Shown: positions 1-11,117 of the stretch, piece by piece
Layout: every line of letters starts with the position of its first letter
Position numbering within the stretch: position 1 is the stretch's first letter
Source: Gammaproteobacteria bacterium
GTDB taxonomy: Bacteria; Pseudomonadota; Gammaproteobacteria; Pseudomonadales; Azotimanducaceae
Assembly (NCBI GenBank): GCA_002690865.1
Contig: NZGG01000032.1
Coordinates: 1 to 64,000, forward strand
DNA length: 64,000 nt
Direction: 5' to 3'
Notes under the pieces: generated by a model
Told to the model about the DNA's origin: nothing
Databases searched by the model: none
Seen by the model: the letters and a program-made list of their open reading frames with translations, nothing else
Position numbers and translations under genes: made by a program

Positions 1-1
1 A

Positions 2-115
<114 letters not shown>

Positions 116-120
116 CTAAA

Positions 121-855
121 ATGGGAAAGATTCCCATCCTGGCAAAAGATAATCTCGTATTTCCTCCCATTGAGAGTGCCTTACGCGAGCCTGAAGGACT
201 ATTGGCTGTTGGAGGGGATCTGTCGATTGCGCGGCTGACAGCTGCCTACCAACAAGGAATTTTTCCTTGGTTCGATGATGAACAGCCCATATTATGGTGG
301 TGTCCGGATCCAAGGACAGTACTTTTCCCTCAGCAATTTAAGCCGTCGCGAAGTCTGACAAAACTCCTTAGGAAAAACTATTTTGACGTGAGTATAAATT
401 CAGCTTTCGATCAAGTAATTGATGCCTGCAGTGAAACACGCAAGAGAACTTCTGGAACGTGGATAACAGCTGACATGAAAGTTGCATACAAGGCTATGCA
501 TAGTGCCGGTCTAGCTCATTCTATAGAGTGTTATCGAAACGGTTTGCTGGTGGGAGGGTTGTATGGCATTGGTATAGGTAATCTATTCTTTGGCGAATCG
601 ATGTTCCACCGCGAAACAAACGCATCCAAAGTTGCTTTTGCGTACTTGGCACGTCTTATGCGCGATCACAAACACTCTCTTATCGACTGTCAAATTGGTA
701 ACCAACACCTTACGACTTTAGGTGCTGTCGAGATTTCTAGAAAGGAGTTTCTTAGGTATCTCAAAGATTTCAAAAGAAAAAAGGAAATTGATTGGCTAGC
801 AATCCCAGCGGACCTTCCACCGTGGGAAATTCTCGATAACTTACCAGCCGAGTAG
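121..855 (+). CDS. aat: leucyl/phenylalanyl-tRNA--protein transferase
   Basis: Aat transfers Leu or Phe from aminoacyl-tRNA to proteins with N-terminal Arg or Lys, creating N-degrons for ClpS/ClpAP. The 244 residues match the usual family length (about 230-245). The conserved early region GGDLS (31-35), the WWCPDPR block (59-65) and the FFGESMF substrate-pocket segment (156-162) are all present. The ATG lies six bases after the trxB stop, and bpt follows after three bases, so the genes are almost certainly co-transcribed. The ClpA and ClpS that act on its products are encoded 1-4 kb downstream on the other strand. Confidence 0.97.
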   Translation: MGKIPILAKDNLVFPPIESALREPEGLLAVGGDLSIARLTAAYQQGIFPWFDDEQPILWWCPDPRTVLFPQQFKPSRSLTKLLRKNYFDVSINSAFDQVIDACSETRKRTSGTWITADMKVAYKAMHSAGLAHSIECYRNGLLVGGLYGIGIGNLFFGESMFHRETNASKVAFAYLARLMRDHKHSLIDCQIGNQHLTTLGAVEISRKEFLRYLKDFKRKKEIDWLAIPADLPPWEILDNLPAE

Positions 856-858
856 AAA

Positions 859-1569
859 GTGACTTCCTTAACTAAATTACGATTTTTCAAAACTCCTGAG
901 CATGAGTGCAGCTATCTTCCTCAGAAAAAAGCGATCACACTATTCCTAGATCCACAAATAACGATCAATACTGAAACATACTCATCACTCTCGTACTATG
1001 GATTTAGACGCAGCGGAAAGCATATCTACCGTCCGTGCTGCCTTTCCTGTAATGCCTGCATCCCGGCCAGAGTTCAGGCAGATAAGTTCATACCCAAGCG
1101 TCATCATAGGCGGATAATCAAGAAAAATAGTGATCTATCTGTCAATGCTAGAGCACCAAAAATGTCAAAAGAATACTTCGACCTTTATGAACGGTATATC
1201 AACACACGCCATGTGGATGGAGATATGTACCCAGCAAATATTGATCAGTTCACCTCCTTTCTTGTGGAGGGCCGCAAAGAAGCAACATTTTTTGAGTTCC
1301 GAAACAATGATAATAATTTAATGTCCGTAGCAGTTACTGATAGGTTAACGGAGGGACTATCAGCGATTTATACGTTTTTCGACCCCCAAGCAAGGAACCG
1401 CAGCTTGGGAGCTTTTACTCTACTTTGGCTTATTGAAAAAGCAAAACGCGAGAGTCTACGCCACGTCTATCTTGGTTATTGGATCAAAGACAGTCATAAA
1501 ATGGATTACAAAATAACTTACAAACCAATCGAGCTATACGTCAACGGGAAGTGGACGACAATTACATAA
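859..1569 (+). CDS. bpt: aspartate/glutamate leucyltransferase (arginyltransferase family)
   Basis: This is the bacterial Ate1-like transferase that adds Leu to N-terminal Asp or Glu, the second N-end-rule aminoacyl transferase. The 236 residues are full length. The N-terminal Cys cluster is clear (Cys17, Cys60, Cys61, Cys64, Cys67 within YRPCCLSCNACIPARV), followed by the DGDMYP region near 118 and the C-terminal acetyltransferase-like fold with LGYWIKDSHKMDYK. The start is GTG, three bases after the aat stop. Older annotations call this family arginyl-tRNA--protein transferase; bacterial members with this architecture are leucyltransferases. Confidence 0.93.
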   Translation: MTSLTKLRFFKTPEHECSYLPQKKAITLFLDPQITINTETYSSLSYYGFRRSGKHIYRPCCLSCNACIPARVQADKFIPKRHHRRIIKKNSDLSVNARAPKMSKEYFDLYERYINTRHVDGDMYPANIDQFTSFLVEGRKEATFFEFRNNDNNLMSVAVTDRLTEGLSAIYTFFDPQARNRSLGAFTLLWLIEKAKRESLRHVYLGYWIKDSHKMDYKITYKPIELYVNGKWTTIT

Positions 1570-1637
1570 GGTCACCGTCTGGCGCAAAAAACTATTTTCA
1601 GGCACAATGCGCATTTCGAAAACCCAAGAGTAGGTAA

Positions 1638-1853
1638 ATGGCAAAAGAAGAGCAGATACAAATGGCGGGCACTGTAGTCGATACACTACCGAACACCATG
1701 TTTAGAGTAGAGTTGGAGAATGGCCACATAGTAACGGCCCATATATCTGGCAAAATGCGAAAAAATTACATTAAAATCCTGACTGGGGACGCCGTCCAGG
1801 TAGAGCTAACGCCGTATGATCTGTCTAAGGGACGAATTACCTTTAGGGAATAA
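1638..1853 (+). CDS. infA: translation initiation factor IF-1
   Basis: IF-1 binds the A site of the 30S subunit and works with IF-2 and IF-3 in start-site selection. The 71 residues form a single S1-type OB fold with the near-invariant [20 protein letters not shown] block and the C-terminal KGRITFR. Length is typical (71-72). It follows bpt after 68 bases, which leaves room for its own promoter, although I cannot point to a convincing one. Its last 11 bases overlap the convergent end of clpA. Confidence 0.98.
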   Translation: MAKEEQIQMAGTVVDTLPNTMFRVELENGHIVTAHISGKMRKNYIKILTGDAVQVELTPYDLSKGRITFRE

Positions 1854-4116
1854 TGGCAATTTCGGGCTGCTCTATCTCCAATATCAAATCTCCATCCTTT
1901 ACTGTCACCCTTACCACACCACCATTAATAGAAAGTCGTCCAAATAAGATATCTTCAGCTAAATCTTTTTTAATTTTTGTTTGAATAAGACGCTGCATTG
2001 GACGGGCACCCATTGCTTCGTCGTAGCCATTCTCCACTAACCAATCCTTCGCTGAATCGTCAATTTCGAGTATTACTTTTTTATCATCCAATTGTGCCTG
2101 AACTTCGACAAGGAACTTATCCGCAACGCTTTTTATAACCGCTCTCGGCAGGGATTCGAACTGGATGATCGAATCCAAACGATTTCTAAATTCAGGCGTA
2201 AACATCTTCTTCAAAACTTCCATTCCATCCGTTGAATTGTCCTGAGTTTCGAAACCCACTGAACCGCGACTCATCTCTTGGGCACCTGCGTTTGTTGTCA
2301 TCACCAACACAACATGCCTAAAGTCAGCCTGTCGCCCGTTGTTATCCGTGAGCGTTGCATGATCCATTATTTGAAGTAACAAATTAAACACCTCAGGATG
2401 GGCCTTTTCGATCTCATCCAGAAGTAGGATACAGTGAGGTTTCTTTGTTATTGCCTCTGTCAGCAGCCCTCCTTGATCGTATCCAACGTAACCTGGGGGC
2501 GCACCAATTAGACGACTAACTGTATGACGCTCCATGTACTCTGACATGTCGAAACGGACAAGCTCTATGCCCATAATTTTTGCGAGTTGTCTACAAACCT
2601 CCGTCTTCCCCACGCCTGTGGGTCCTGAAAACAAAAAAGACCCAACAGGCTTATCCCCATCTCTCAATCCAGCACGGGATAATTTAATAGCGCTCGCGAG
2701 ATTATCGATCGCCTGATCCTGTCCAAAAATGACCATTTTTAGATCAGAATCGAGGTTGCGCAGAGCCTCTTTGTCCGTTGCCGATACATTAGCTGGTGGG
2801 ATACGTGCAATCTTTGCAACTATCTTCTCAACATCACCGACAGAAATCTGTTTTTTTCGCTTAGAGGCTGGTTGCAACTGCTGGAATGCTCCAACTTCAT
2901 CAATAATATCGATGGCCTTATCGGGCATAAATCGATCATTAATATAACGTTGAGCAAGTTCGGCAGCTACTCTCAGCGCTTTGTCAGTGTACTTCAGCTT
3001 GTGATACTCCTCAAAACGCGTCTTAAGTCCTTTCAAAATCTGGTAGGTGTCATCGACGCTTGGCTCCTCAACATCTACTTTTTGAAACCTACGGGACAAA
3101 GCTCTGTCTTTGTCAAAAATACCTCGATACTCTTGGTAGGTAGTAGATCCGATACAGCGGATTTGCCCCGATGCGAGAAGTGGCTTTAATAGATTTGATG
3201 CATCCATCACACCACCGGAAGCTGCGCCTGCTCCTATTATTGTATGTATTTCATCTATAAAGAGTATCTGGTCCTTATGCTCCTTTAACTCATTGAGAAG
3301 ATTCTTCAGCCTCTTCTCGAAATCACCCCGATATTTAGTACCCGCTAACAGCGCCCCCAAGTCCAACGAATACACTTGAGACCCGCTAATAATTTCAGGA
3401 ACCTGACCATCTACGATCATTTTTGCAAGACCTTCTGCGATCGCTGTCTTTCCAACACCGGATTCACCTACAAGAAGCGGGTTATTTTTCCTGCGCCTCG
3501 AAAGAATCTGCACGACTCGCTCGATCTCCTCTGCTCTGCCGATAAGCGGATCAATCAACCCTCTCTTAGCCTCTACGTTAAGATTAGTAGCATAAGCATC
3601 CAGAGCGCTTTCATGAGATTCCTGTGGCCCTTCTTCGCCCTGAATATTTTCTTGATGCTCTTTATTATCCTCATCGTCCGAAATCCCATGAGAAATATAG
3701 TTAACAACGTCCACACGATTTATACCTTGCTCTTTGAGAAGATATACTGCGTGGCTTTCCTGTTCGCTAAAAACTGCCACTAAAACACCGGCACCACTGA
3801 CTTCTTTTTTCCCTTGAGTTTGCGCATGAAAAATAGCTCTCTGAAGTACTCGCTGGAAGCCTAAGGTAGGCTGCGCATCTCTATTCGTTTCACCTTCTGG
3901 AATAGTTGGTGTCGTTGAATCAAGCATTTCATCCAAATCTAATCTGAGCTTTTCAATATCTGCCCCACAGGCTCTTAGAACCCCTACTGCCGATCCATTA
4001 TCTAACAAAGCCAATAAAAGATGCTCTGAGGTCAAAAATTCATGGCTTTTCTTCGCAGCATCTTTAAACGCAAATCGAAGTGATATATCTAATTCCTTAT
4101 CAAGAAAACTTGCCAC
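1843..4116 (-). CDS. clpA: ATP-dependent Clp protease ATP-binding subunit ClpA
   Basis: ClpA is the hexameric AAA+ unfoldase that feeds substrates, including N-degron proteins brought by ClpS, into ClpP. The 757 residues contain the double Clp N-domain (1-145, where ClpS docks), an acidic linker (about 147-170), the first AAA+ module with Walker A GESGVGKT (217-224), and a second module with GPTGVGKT near residue 500. The ClpP-docking tripeptide appears as VGF, in the segment where E. coli ClpA has IGL. clpS lies directly upstream (9-base gap), so the two form an operon. Its stop overlaps the convergent infA. Confidence 0.97.
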   Translation of the reverse strand: MASFLDKELDISLRFAFKDAAKKSHEFLTSEHLLLALLDNGSAVGVLRACGADIEKLRLDLDEMLDSTTPTIPEGETNRDAQPTLGFQRVLQRAIFHAQTQGKKEVSGAGVLVAVFSEQESHAVYLLKEQGINRVDVVNYISHGISDDEDNKEHQENIQGEEGPQESHESALDAYATNLNVEAKRGLIDPLIGRAEEIERVVQILSRRRKNNPLLVGESGVGKTAIAEGLAKMIVDGQVPEIISGSQVYSLDLGALLAGTKYRGDFEKRLKNLLNELKEHKDQILFIDEIHTIIGAGAASGGVMDASNLLKPLLASGQIRCIGSTTYQEYRGIFDKDRALSRRFQKVDVEEPSVDDTYQILKGLKTRFEEYHKLKYTDKALRVAAELAQRYINDRFMPDKAIDIIDEVGAFQQLQPASKRKKQISVGDVEKIVAKIARIPPANVSATDKEALRNLDSDLKMVIFGQDQAIDNLASAIKLSRAGLRDGDKPVGSFLFSGPTGVGKTEVCRQLAKIMGIELVRFDMSEYMERHTVSRLIGAPPGYVGYDQGGLLTEAITKKPHCILLLDEIEKAHPEVFNLLLQIMDHATLTDNNGRQADFRHVVLVMTTNAGAQEMSRGSVGFETQDNSTDGMEVLKKMFTPEFRNRLDSIIQFESLPRAVIKSVADKFLVEVQAQLDDKKVILEIDDSAKDWLVENGYDEAMGARPMQRLIQTKIKKDLAEDILFGRLSINGGVVRVTVKDGDLILEIEQPEIAIIP

Positions 4117-4125
4117 ACTACCTCC

Positions 4126-4488
4126 TTAATCAACGGCTTCAATTATTGACACCAGGGGATGCTCGTTGTCCTGCGCATATTGATTAACTTGCGCAGATTT
4201 AGTTTCTGCAATATCCCGACTGAATATACCGCAAGTACCCCTTCCCACGGTATGGACCGCCAACATGACCTGCGTTGCTTTCTCTCTATTCATTGCGAAG
4301 AACTCTTGCAAAACGTCGATCACAAATTCCATCGGGGTATAATCATCATTTAGCAAAACCACCTGATATAAAGGAGGCTTTTTTAACTTTGGCTTCGCAG
4401 GAAGCTCCAGGACATTCGAACTCCTATCAGGATCCGCATTCTCACTATTCTCTGCCATGTTGATAAAAATATCATTGTTTATATCCAT
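4126..4488 (-). CDS. clpS: ClpAP adaptor protein ClpS
   Basis: ClpS recognises N-terminal Leu, Phe, Tyr and Trp and delivers such proteins to ClpA. The core [22 protein letters not shown] (about 40-61) carries the [10 protein letters not shown] segment that forms the N-degron pocket, followed by [20 protein letters not shown], which contacts the ClpA N-domain. Length of 120 residues is typical; a shorter start at Met11 (position 4458) is possible because the first 35 residues are variable. Co-transcribed with clpA. Together with aat and bpt, this window encodes the whole bacterial N-degron pathway except ClpP. Confidence 0.95.
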   Translation of the reverse strand: MDINNDIFINMAENSENADPDRSSNVLELPAKPKLKKPPLYQVVLLNDDYTPMEFVIDVLQEFFAMNREKATQVMLAVHTVGRGTCGIFSRDIAETKSAQVNQYAQDNEHPLVSIIEAVD

Positions 4489-4702
4489 CGCTGCACTTTC
4501 TTTTCCAAAACTTTCTGACCGGTATGATACTGAAAAATCCGACGAGACACACTTGCGATCCGAACAGATTTACGCTCGATAAGAAGACTTAGATCGAAGA
4601 ATAAATTACATATGTTGCAGTGCACTTGATGAGAAGGAATATGCTGGCGCTTACGCTTATTCAAATTTTAGCCTTCCGTGTTAATCTGTTATCTGAGCAT
4701 GC

Positions 4703-5164
4703 TCAATCCTGCTTCCACCGATTAGCAGCCTCAAAATCGGTTTCTCTTGTCGACAGCCATCTACCCCCATTTATTGTTCCTTCTTTTTTCCAGAAAGCAG
4801 CTTCAGTTTTAAGGTAATCAATAACGTATTCACAAGCTAAAAAAGCATCCCCTCTATGCTTACTGCCGACGCCAACGAACACTATTTCATCGCTCGGAGA
4901 CAAAAGTCCGATTCGATGTATAACGGTTATACCAAGTACGTTCCACCTCTTGCCCGCAGCATAGGCAATATTTTCTATTTGGCTCTCGGTCATTCCAGGA
5001 TAGTGCTCTAAATAAAGACTTTGCACATCTTCTCGCTCATTAAAATCTCTAACCACTCCCAAAAATGTTACTATGCCACCCATCTTATTTGAAACATCTC
5101 TGATTCTCTGAGTTTCCACCTGAACATTAAAGGGATCCTCTTGAATTAACGCGCGACAGAGCAT
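4703..5164 (-). CDS. moaE: molybdopterin synthase catalytic subunit MoaE
   Basis: MoaE is the large subunit of molybdopterin synthase; it transfers sulfur from the MoaD thiocarboxylate to precursor Z (cPMP). The 153 residues contain the LEHYPGMTE segment, HRIGLLSPSDEIVFVGVGSKHR, and the catalytic C-terminal KTEAAFWKKE with the two active-site lysines. It is last in moaC-moaD-moaE, with a single base between the moaD stop and its ATG, which implies translational coupling. No moaA or moaB lies in the window. Confidence 0.96.
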   Translation of the reverse strand: MLCRALIQEDPFNVQVETQRIRDVSNKMGGIVTFLGVVRDFNEREDVQSLYLEHYPGMTESQIENIAYAAGKRWNVLGITVIHRIGLLSPSDEIVFVGVGSKHRGDAFLACEYVIDYLKTEAAFWKKEGTINGGRWLSTRETDFEAANRWKQD

Positions 5165-5165
5165 T

Positions 5166-5417
5166 CTATCCTCCTGTGACCGGAGGGAAAAAGGCTACTT
5201 CATCGCCATCCCCGATATGATGATTATCGTGTACAACTGTCTGGTTAACGGCGACCAAAGTGTTCTCTCCCTTCAGGACGCGTCCCCAAGACTTTCCATA
5301 CAATCGCTCAAGTTTTTCGACCAAGCATGATATGCGACTAATGCCCAAAGCAGGCACCTCAACAGAAGAGCTATTCAATTCCTCTCGAAGACTAGAAAAC
5401 AGAAGCACCCGGATCAT
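5166..5417 (-). CDS. moaD: molybdopterin synthase sulfur-carrier subunit MoaD
   Basis: MoaD is the small ubiquitin-fold sulfur carrier of molybdopterin synthase. The 83 residues end in the required Gly-Gly (PPVTGG), which MoeB adenylates and which is then converted to thiocarboxylate. The [27 protein letters not shown] tail region is typical. Its ATG overlaps the moaC stop by four bases and its stop lies one base before moaE, so the three subunits are translated as a coupled unit. Confidence 0.95.
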   Translation of the reverse strand: MIRVLLFSSLREELNSSSVEVPALGISRISCLVEKLERLYGKSWGRVLKGENTLVAVNQTVVHDNHHIGDGDEVAFFPPVTGG

Positions 5418-5893
5418 CCCTCTTCACCCCGTTTCCATGGACCTGATTTACCACCTTGTTTTGATACTAAATAAATATCCTTAATAATTATTGCTCTATC
5501 AACGGCCTTACACATATCATAAATAGTCAAAGCTGCTACGGAAGCGGCTGTAAGAGCCTCCATTTCAACACCTGTTCTACCCGCCAGCACACAACAAGTC
5601 TCAATTATCAAACTGTTTTCTAAAACCTCAAAATCCACGGAAACACTGGTCAAAGATAATGGATGACACAGAGGGATGAGCTCTGAGCACTTCTTAGATG
5701 CTTGGATGCCAGCAACCCGAGCAACAGCTAAGACATCACCTTTAGAAGTTTCGCCGGAAACGATTAACTTTAACGTTTCTGAACGCATAAACACTTTTGC
5801 ACAGGCACGCGCTTCCCTTCTCGTCACGTCTTTTCCCGTAACATCGACCATTTTGGCTTCACCTTGGTCGTTAAGGTGCGATAATTTAGTCAT
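5414..5893 (-). CDS. moaC: cyclic pyranopterin monophosphate synthase MoaC
   Basis: MoaC converts the MoaA product to cPMP, the first stable intermediate of molybdenum cofactor synthesis. Conserved blocks are [14 protein letters not shown], the [16 protein letters not shown] segment with active-site residues, and the [23 protein letters not shown] signature. I chose the ATG at 5893 (protein [18 protein letters not shown]) because it matches the usual MoaC N-terminus and is preceded by AGGGG; an in-frame ATG at 5929 would add 12 unconserved residues. Length is then 159. Confidence 0.95.
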   Translation of the reverse strand: MTKLSHLNDQGEAKMVDVTGKDVTRREARACAKVFMRSETLKLIVSGETSKGDVLAVARVAGIQASKKCSELIPLCHPLSLTSVSVDFEVLENSLIIETCCVLAGRTGVEMEALTAASVAALTIYDMCKAVDRAIIIKDIYLVSKQGGKSGPWKRGEEG

Positions 5894-5925
5894 TTTCAAG
5901 ACCCCTATGGCTTCTTTTTCATTGT

Positions 5926-5941
5926 ACATTATATGTAATGT
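5926..5941. promoter_or_regulatory. near-perfect palindrome between moaC and mnmA (possible operator)
   Basis: The 16-base site ACATTATATGTAATGT matches its own reverse complement at 7 of 8 base pairs. It lies 33 bases upstream of the moaC ATG and 68 bases upstream of mnmA, in the shared divergent control region. It could be a repressor or activator site for moaCDE. I do not recognise the regulator, and the AT-rich context makes chance symmetry possible. Confidence 0.3.
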
Positions 5942-6008
5942 CTTCTATCAAAGGCGTAACATAGTATTATTCGTCGTCCCAGTTCAGTAATTTATCAAAA
6001 CATCAATC

Positions 6009-7103
6009 GTGAATCAGTATTACAAGGATACCGGAAACCGCGTAATCGTGGGACTTTCTGGTGGAGTCGACTCATCCGTCGCCGCCATGCTCCTGAAGGA
6101 GAATGGCTACGACGTAGAAGGACTTTTCATGAAAAACTGGGATGAGGACGATGGCGAAGAATACTGTACCGCACGACAGGACCTAGAGGATGCACAAAAT
6201 ATAGCGAAACAACTTGATATTCCGCTACACCAAGCAAACTTTGCCGCAGAGTATTGGGATAATGTCTTTACAAACTTTTTATCTGAATATGGAGTAGGGA
6301 GAACGCCGAATCCCGATATTTTGTGTAACCGCGAAATAAAATTTAAAGTGTTTCAGGACTACGCAAAAAATCTAGGAGCCAACTACATAGCAACAGGACA
6401 CTACGCACGTCTGGATATATCAGGAAATCGTATACGTTTACTCAAGGCCTTCGACAGAAATAAAGATCAAACATATTTCCTACAAGCGGTAAGCGGGTCT
6501 CAACTTTCAAACGTCTTATTTCCGCTCGGAAAAATAACTAAAGATCGCGTAAGAACAATAGCGCGAGAAAATAAGTTGATAAATCATGATAAGAAAGATT
6601 CAACGGGGATATGCTTTATTGGTGAGCGACGCTTTCGTGACTTCCTCAAAACTTATCTCCCTGCACAACCTGGGTTCATCGAAGACAATAAAGGCAATAT
6701 AATTGGTGAACACGACGGGCTTATGTATCACACAATAGGACAGCGCCAAGGTCTCAGAATTGGAGGTATTCGAGGAAGAACGGACGAAGCGTGGTATGTT
6801 CTTAACAAAGATATTACCCGTAATGTTCTTATTGTAGGGCAGGGAAATGATCATCAAGATATGTATACTTCATCAACTTATTGCAACAAAATTCACTGGA
6901 TAGGAGACTCACCAAACCTACCTTTTAAGGGAAGAGCAAAAGTCAGGTACCGTCAAGCTGATCAAGAATGTACTTTGATTGCTAGCGAATCTGGCTTTCG
7001 TATTGAATTTCATCACCCCCAAAGAGCCATAACACCCGGGCAATGGATCTGTTTTTACGATAAGGACTGGTGTCTTGGCGGGGGTGTCATAGAATGCAGA
7101 TAA
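6009..7103 (+). CDS. mnmA: tRNA-uridine 2-sulfurtransferase MnmA
   Basis: MnmA thiolates U34 of tRNA-Lys, Glu and Gln using sulfur passed down the Tus relay. The 364 residues show the PP-loop GLSGGVDSS (15-23), the [16 protein letters not shown] segment with the first catalytic Cys, GHYARL, and [14 protein letters not shown] with the second catalytic Cys. The start is GTG; no ATG is available upstream of the conserved RVIVGLSGG. Gammaproteobacteria often carry hflD between mnmA and purB; here it is missing and the genes are separated by only 95 bases. Confidence 0.97.
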   Translation: MNQYYKDTGNRVIVGLSGGVDSSVAAMLLKENGYDVEGLFMKNWDEDDGEEYCTARQDLEDAQNIAKQLDIPLHQANFAAEYWDNVFTNFLSEYGVGRTPNPDILCNREIKFKVFQDYAKNLGANYIATGHYARLDISGNRIRLLKAFDRNKDQTYFLQAVSGSQLSNVLFPLGKITKDRVRTIARENKLINHDKKDSTGICFIGERRFRDFLKTYLPAQPGFIEDNKGNIIGEHDGLMYHTIGQRQGLRIGGIRGRTDEAWYVLNKDITRNVLIVGQGNDHQDMYTSSTYCNKIHWIGDSPNLPFKGRAKVRYRQADQECTLIASESGFRIEFHHPQRAITPGQWICFYDKDWCLGGGVIECR

Positions 7104-7198
7104 AGATAATTAAGTTTCTTCGCTTCTTAATAGTACCGAGCTTGGTTTCATAACTTTAGTTCCCAATCGCCTTAACTTCGTATTAAAGTATAAGTCCT

Positions 7199-8596
7199 AT
7201 GAACAACACTGTAGACAGTCTCACGGCCCTTTCCCCAATAGACGGAAGATATGCATCGAAAACCAATAAACTCCGTGCTTTTACGAGCGAGTATGCCTTA
7301 ATTTACTACCGGGTTTTTGTTGAGCTAAATTGGTTTAGGTTTCTCGCAAACCAGGAAGATATCTTGGAATTACCTAAGCTAAATAAGCAAAGCGATGAAA
7401 TACTCAATGAAATAATTAATCTCTTCAGTAAAACTGACGCAGAAGAAATCAAAAAACTGGAAGCCACCACAAATCATGATGTAAAAGCAGTTGAATACTT
7501 TTTAAAATCTCGTTTCGCGAAAAGCAACGACGAAGCACTGATTAAATCATCAGAATTTATCCACTTTGCGTGTACATCAGAAGACATCAACAACCTCGCC
7601 TACGCCCTAATGCTCAAAGATGCTCGTGATGAAGTTATGATTCCAGAAATTATTGCTCTTCGTGAATCGTTGGCCAATATGGCAATACAGTATGCAGAGG
7701 TGCCTATGTTAGCGAGAACGCATGGGCAAATTGCTTCACCCACCACTATGGGTAAAGAAATGGCTGTTTTTGTTTATCGTCTCCAAAGTCAGTTAGATAA
7801 ACTAAAAGACAGTCTAATTTTGGGAAAACTTAATGGTGCAGTAGGCAACTATAATGCCCACTTAGCAGCGTACCCTAATTTTGACTGGCACAAAGCGAGC
7901 CAAAATTTCGTGGAGTCTTTAAACTTAACATGGAACCCTCTTACCACCCAGATTGAACCCCACGATTACATTGCAGAATTATTCAATACTTTTGCACGAA
8001 TAAACACAATAGCCCTGGATCTAGACCGAGATCTTTGGGCGTACATCTCAATAGGTTACTTTAAACAAAAAAAAATTGAAGGCGAAACAGGCTCGTCCAC
8101 CATGCCGCATAAAGTAAACCCTATAGATTTCGAGAACTCTGAGGGAAATCTTGGTATCGCGAATGCGATACTAACTCATCTGGCTCAAAAGCTTCCTATA
8201 TCCCGCTGGCAGCGCGATCTGACGGACTCGACAGTATTGAGAAATGTTGGGTCTGGACTTGCCTATTCACTCATAGCCTACCAAGCAGCTATTAAGGGAA
8301 TTACTAAACTGGAACTAGACGAGAATCGACTTAACGAGGATCTATGTAAAAGTTGGGAAGTACTGGCCGAACCGATACAAACAATTATGCGTATGCACGG
8401 TTTGGAGGAACCATACGAAAAGCTAAAAACTCTTACCCGCGGGGAGCAACTCAGCGAAGACAATATAGAGAAATTAATTGATCAACTCGAGTTACCTGAT
8501 GCTGCTAAAGAACAAATTCACCAACTACATCCTAAGAACTATATAGGGGACGCGAAAAGACTAGTTGATAACCTTCTTTCTAATCGATCAAATTAG
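7199..8596 (+). CDS. purB: adenylosuccinate lyase
   Basis: PurB cleaves SAICAR and adenylosuccinate, two steps of purine synthesis. The 465 residues are typical of the gammaproteobacterial form (about 456). The fumarase/lyase superfamily signature GSSTMPHKVNPIDFENSEGN is complete with the catalytic flexible-loop serine, and THGQIASPTTMGKE carries the catalytic His. The N-terminal SPIDGRYASKTNKLR is characteristic. The stop lies only six bases from the convergent rraA stop. Confidence 0.98.
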   Translation: MNNTVDSLTALSPIDGRYASKTNKLRAFTSEYALIYYRVFVELNWFRFLANQEDILELPKLNKQSDEILNEIINLFSKTDAEEIKKLEATTNHDVKAVEYFLKSRFAKSNDEALIKSSEFIHFACTSEDINNLAYALMLKDARDEVMIPEIIALRESLANMAIQYAEVPMLARTHGQIASPTTMGKEMAVFVYRLQSQLDKLKDSLILGKLNGAVGNYNAHLAAYPNFDWHKASQNFVESLNLTWNPLTTQIEPHDYIAELFNTFARINTIALDLDRDLWAYISIGYFKQKKIEGETGSSTMPHKVNPIDFENSEGNLGIANAILTHLAQKLPISRWQRDLTDSTVLRNVGSGLAYSLIAYQAAIKGITKLELDENRLNEDLCKSWEVLAEPIQTIMRMHGLEEPYEKLKTLTRGEQLSEDNIEKLIDQLELPDAAKEQIHQLHPKNYIGDAKRLVDNLLSNRSN

Positions 8597-8602
8597 AATA
8601 GT

Positions 8603-9109
8603 TTATAATGGATTGTATGTCTCAAGTGCAATCCTAGAAACAATCAATCCATTGTTGTCTCCGTAGGCGAATTCACCGGGGTTAAACCCTACAGATCCAA
8701 AGAGAACCGGTTCATCCCTGCGCCCCACTCCTTGTTTGACGCTTTTCTTGGGGTTCGAATTAATTGCTTTGACACCCAAATTCAGCTTATTAATGATATC
8801 CACATCACGTATGCAGCCATAGACAACGATACCTTCCCATCCGTTAGCAACTGCTTCTTTTGCAAGATTATCTCCTAGTAAGCCACAACGAGTTGAACCA
8901 CCTCCATCCACGATTAATACCTTACCCTCTCCATCTTCCTTGACGGCGTCCGCCACCAGCGAATTATCTTCGAAACACTTTATTGTAGTAATAACACCAC
9001 CGAAGCTTTCACAAGCTCCAAAGCAAATAAATATCGGATCTACAACCTGAATGACATCAGGATAGGCATCACACAAATCTGGTAACAAATAGTTTATTTT
9101 ATTAGTCAT
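8603..9109 (-). CDS. rraA: RraA family protein (ribonuclease E activity regulator A)
   Basis: The 168-residue protein has the RraA trimeric fold signature: [17 protein letters not shown] at the N-terminus, [55 protein letters not shown] and [18 protein letters not shown]. In E. coli RraA binds RNase E and inhibits it; many homologues are instead HMG/oxaloacetate aldolases, so the biochemical role is not certain from sequence. The length and [15 protein letters not shown] context fit the true RraA group. Its ATG overlaps the thrH stop by four bases. Confidence 0.9.
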   Translation of the reverse strand: MTNKINYLLPDLCDAYPDVIQVVDPIFICFGACESFGGVITTIKCFEDNSLVADAVKEDGEGKVLIVDGGGSTRCGLLGDNLAKEAVANGWEGIVVYGCIRDVDIINKLNLGVKAINSNPKKSVKQGVGRRDEPVLFGSVGFNPGEFAYGDNNGLIVSRIALETYNPL

Positions 9110-9714
9110 TCATCTAGCTCGGCTTTTTTAAAACAATCCAACAATTCATCATAGTTAGTGGTTAATGGAAACTCTGGGAATTCTTCGACTACATTATCAG
9201 GCGCACAGAATAGAAAACCAGCATCCGCTTCCTCAAGCATAGTTGTATCATTATAAGAATCCCCTGCGGCAAACACTCGAAAATTCAATTGTTTCATAGC
9301 CTTAACCGCATTTCTTTTAGGGTCTTTTTGTCTCAACACATAATTTTCGACTCCACCTTGACTATCAATCATTAGACGATGACAGAGCAAGGTAGGCCAT
9401 GCTAATTGCTGCATAAAAGGATAAGCAAATTCATAAAAAGTATCAGACAATATCATCACCTGATATTGAGAGCGTAATTCGTTTAAAAATTCCTTAGCGC
9501 CATCTAGGGGTTCCATTCCAGAAATAACTGACTGTATATCATCAATTCGAAGGTCATTCTTCCGCAAAAAACTAAGGCGCTGCTTCATCAAAACATCATA
9601 ATCTGGAATATCTCTCGTAGTAGCCATAAGTTCTTCGATACCCGTTTCCTTCGCGAATTCAATCCAAATTTCTGGAATCAAAACTCCTTCAAGATCTAAA
9701 CAGATAATTTGCAT
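9106..9714 (-). CDS. thrH: bifunctional phosphoserine phosphatase/homoserine phosphotransferase ThrH
   Basis: ThrH is a HAD-superfamily enzyme first described in Pseudomonas that dephosphorylates phosphoserine and can move the phosphate to homoserine. Visible HAD motifs are DLEGV (Asp7 nucleophile with the DxE variant typical of ThrH), [10 protein letters not shown] (motif II), RQKDPKR and [15 protein letters not shown] (motif IV). I start it at the ATG at 9714 because [11 protein letters not shown] aligns with the family N-terminus; an ATG five codons upstream (9729) adds an unconserved MRVKL. Length is 202. The nearby serC gene supplies the step before phosphoserine. Confidence 0.93.
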   Translation of the reverse strand: MQIICLDLEGVLIPEIWIEFAKETGIEELMATTRDIPDYDVLMKQRLSFLRKNDLRIDDIQSVISGMEPLDGAKEFLNELRSQYQVMILSDTFYEFAYPFMQQLAWPTLLCHRLMIDSQGGVENYVLRQKDPKRNAVKAMKQLNFRVFAAGDSYNDTTMLEEADAGFLFCAPDNVVEEFPEFPLTTNYDELLDCFKKAELDE

Positions 9715-9736
9715 TAGTTTTACTCTCAAAAAAACC

Positions 9737-9985
9737 TTATTGTACGCGATTAATTATTAAGTTTTTGGAGATTGGCATTCCCCTTTTAACTGCTGATGAG
9801 AGATATTCCCAATTTGAAAGAATGACGCTAGCCTCTTCGCTTGAGGCATTACATGCTCCATTTTTTGCAGAAGATAGCTTGGGATAGAGATACGTATGGT
9901 CTATTCCGTGTTCGCCGAAAAGGTCTCGGGTAAAGGGGCTCGGAATATGGAACAGGTTAAAGAAATTCTTAAAGGCAATGCTCAT
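9737..9985 (-). CDS. hypothetical protein, 82 residues, between cysB and thrH
   Basis: A short frame starting MSIAFKNFFNLFHIPSPFTR lies in the same orientation as cysB and thrH, 22 bases after cysB and 22 before thrH. I do not recognise the protein. It is soluble-looking and mixed in composition, and its codon use resembles its neighbours, which supports coding. There is no clear Shine-Dalgarno sequence; the frame could extend up to an ATG at 10060 inside cysB. In Pseudomonas cysH lies between cysB and thrH, but nothing here resembles PAPS reductase. Confidence 0.45.
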   Translation of the reverse strand: MSIAFKNFFNLFHIPSPFTRDLFGEHGIDHTYLYPKLSSAKNGACNASSEEASVILSNWEYLSSAVKRGMPISKNLIINRVQ

Positions 9986-10007
9986 CTTGATTTTATTTAA
10001 GTCGCGC

Positions 10008-11042
<1,035 letters not shown>

Positions 11043-11117
11043 TTACATTAAAATAATAACCATCTAAGTAAATACTGCGATGCAACATCTTTCTACCTCC
11101 AAAAGTAATGATATAAG

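Noticed and set aside
3376-3783. 135-codon open frame on the plus strand opposite clpA
   Set aside because: It lies fully antisense to the well-conserved ClpA coding sequence and its translation resembles no known protein; it is a shadow frame.
4620-4817. Short plus-strand frame between clpS and moaE with a nearby AAGGA
   Set aside because: Most of it is antisense to moaE, the AAGGA is only two bases from the internal ATG, and the sequence is not protein-like.
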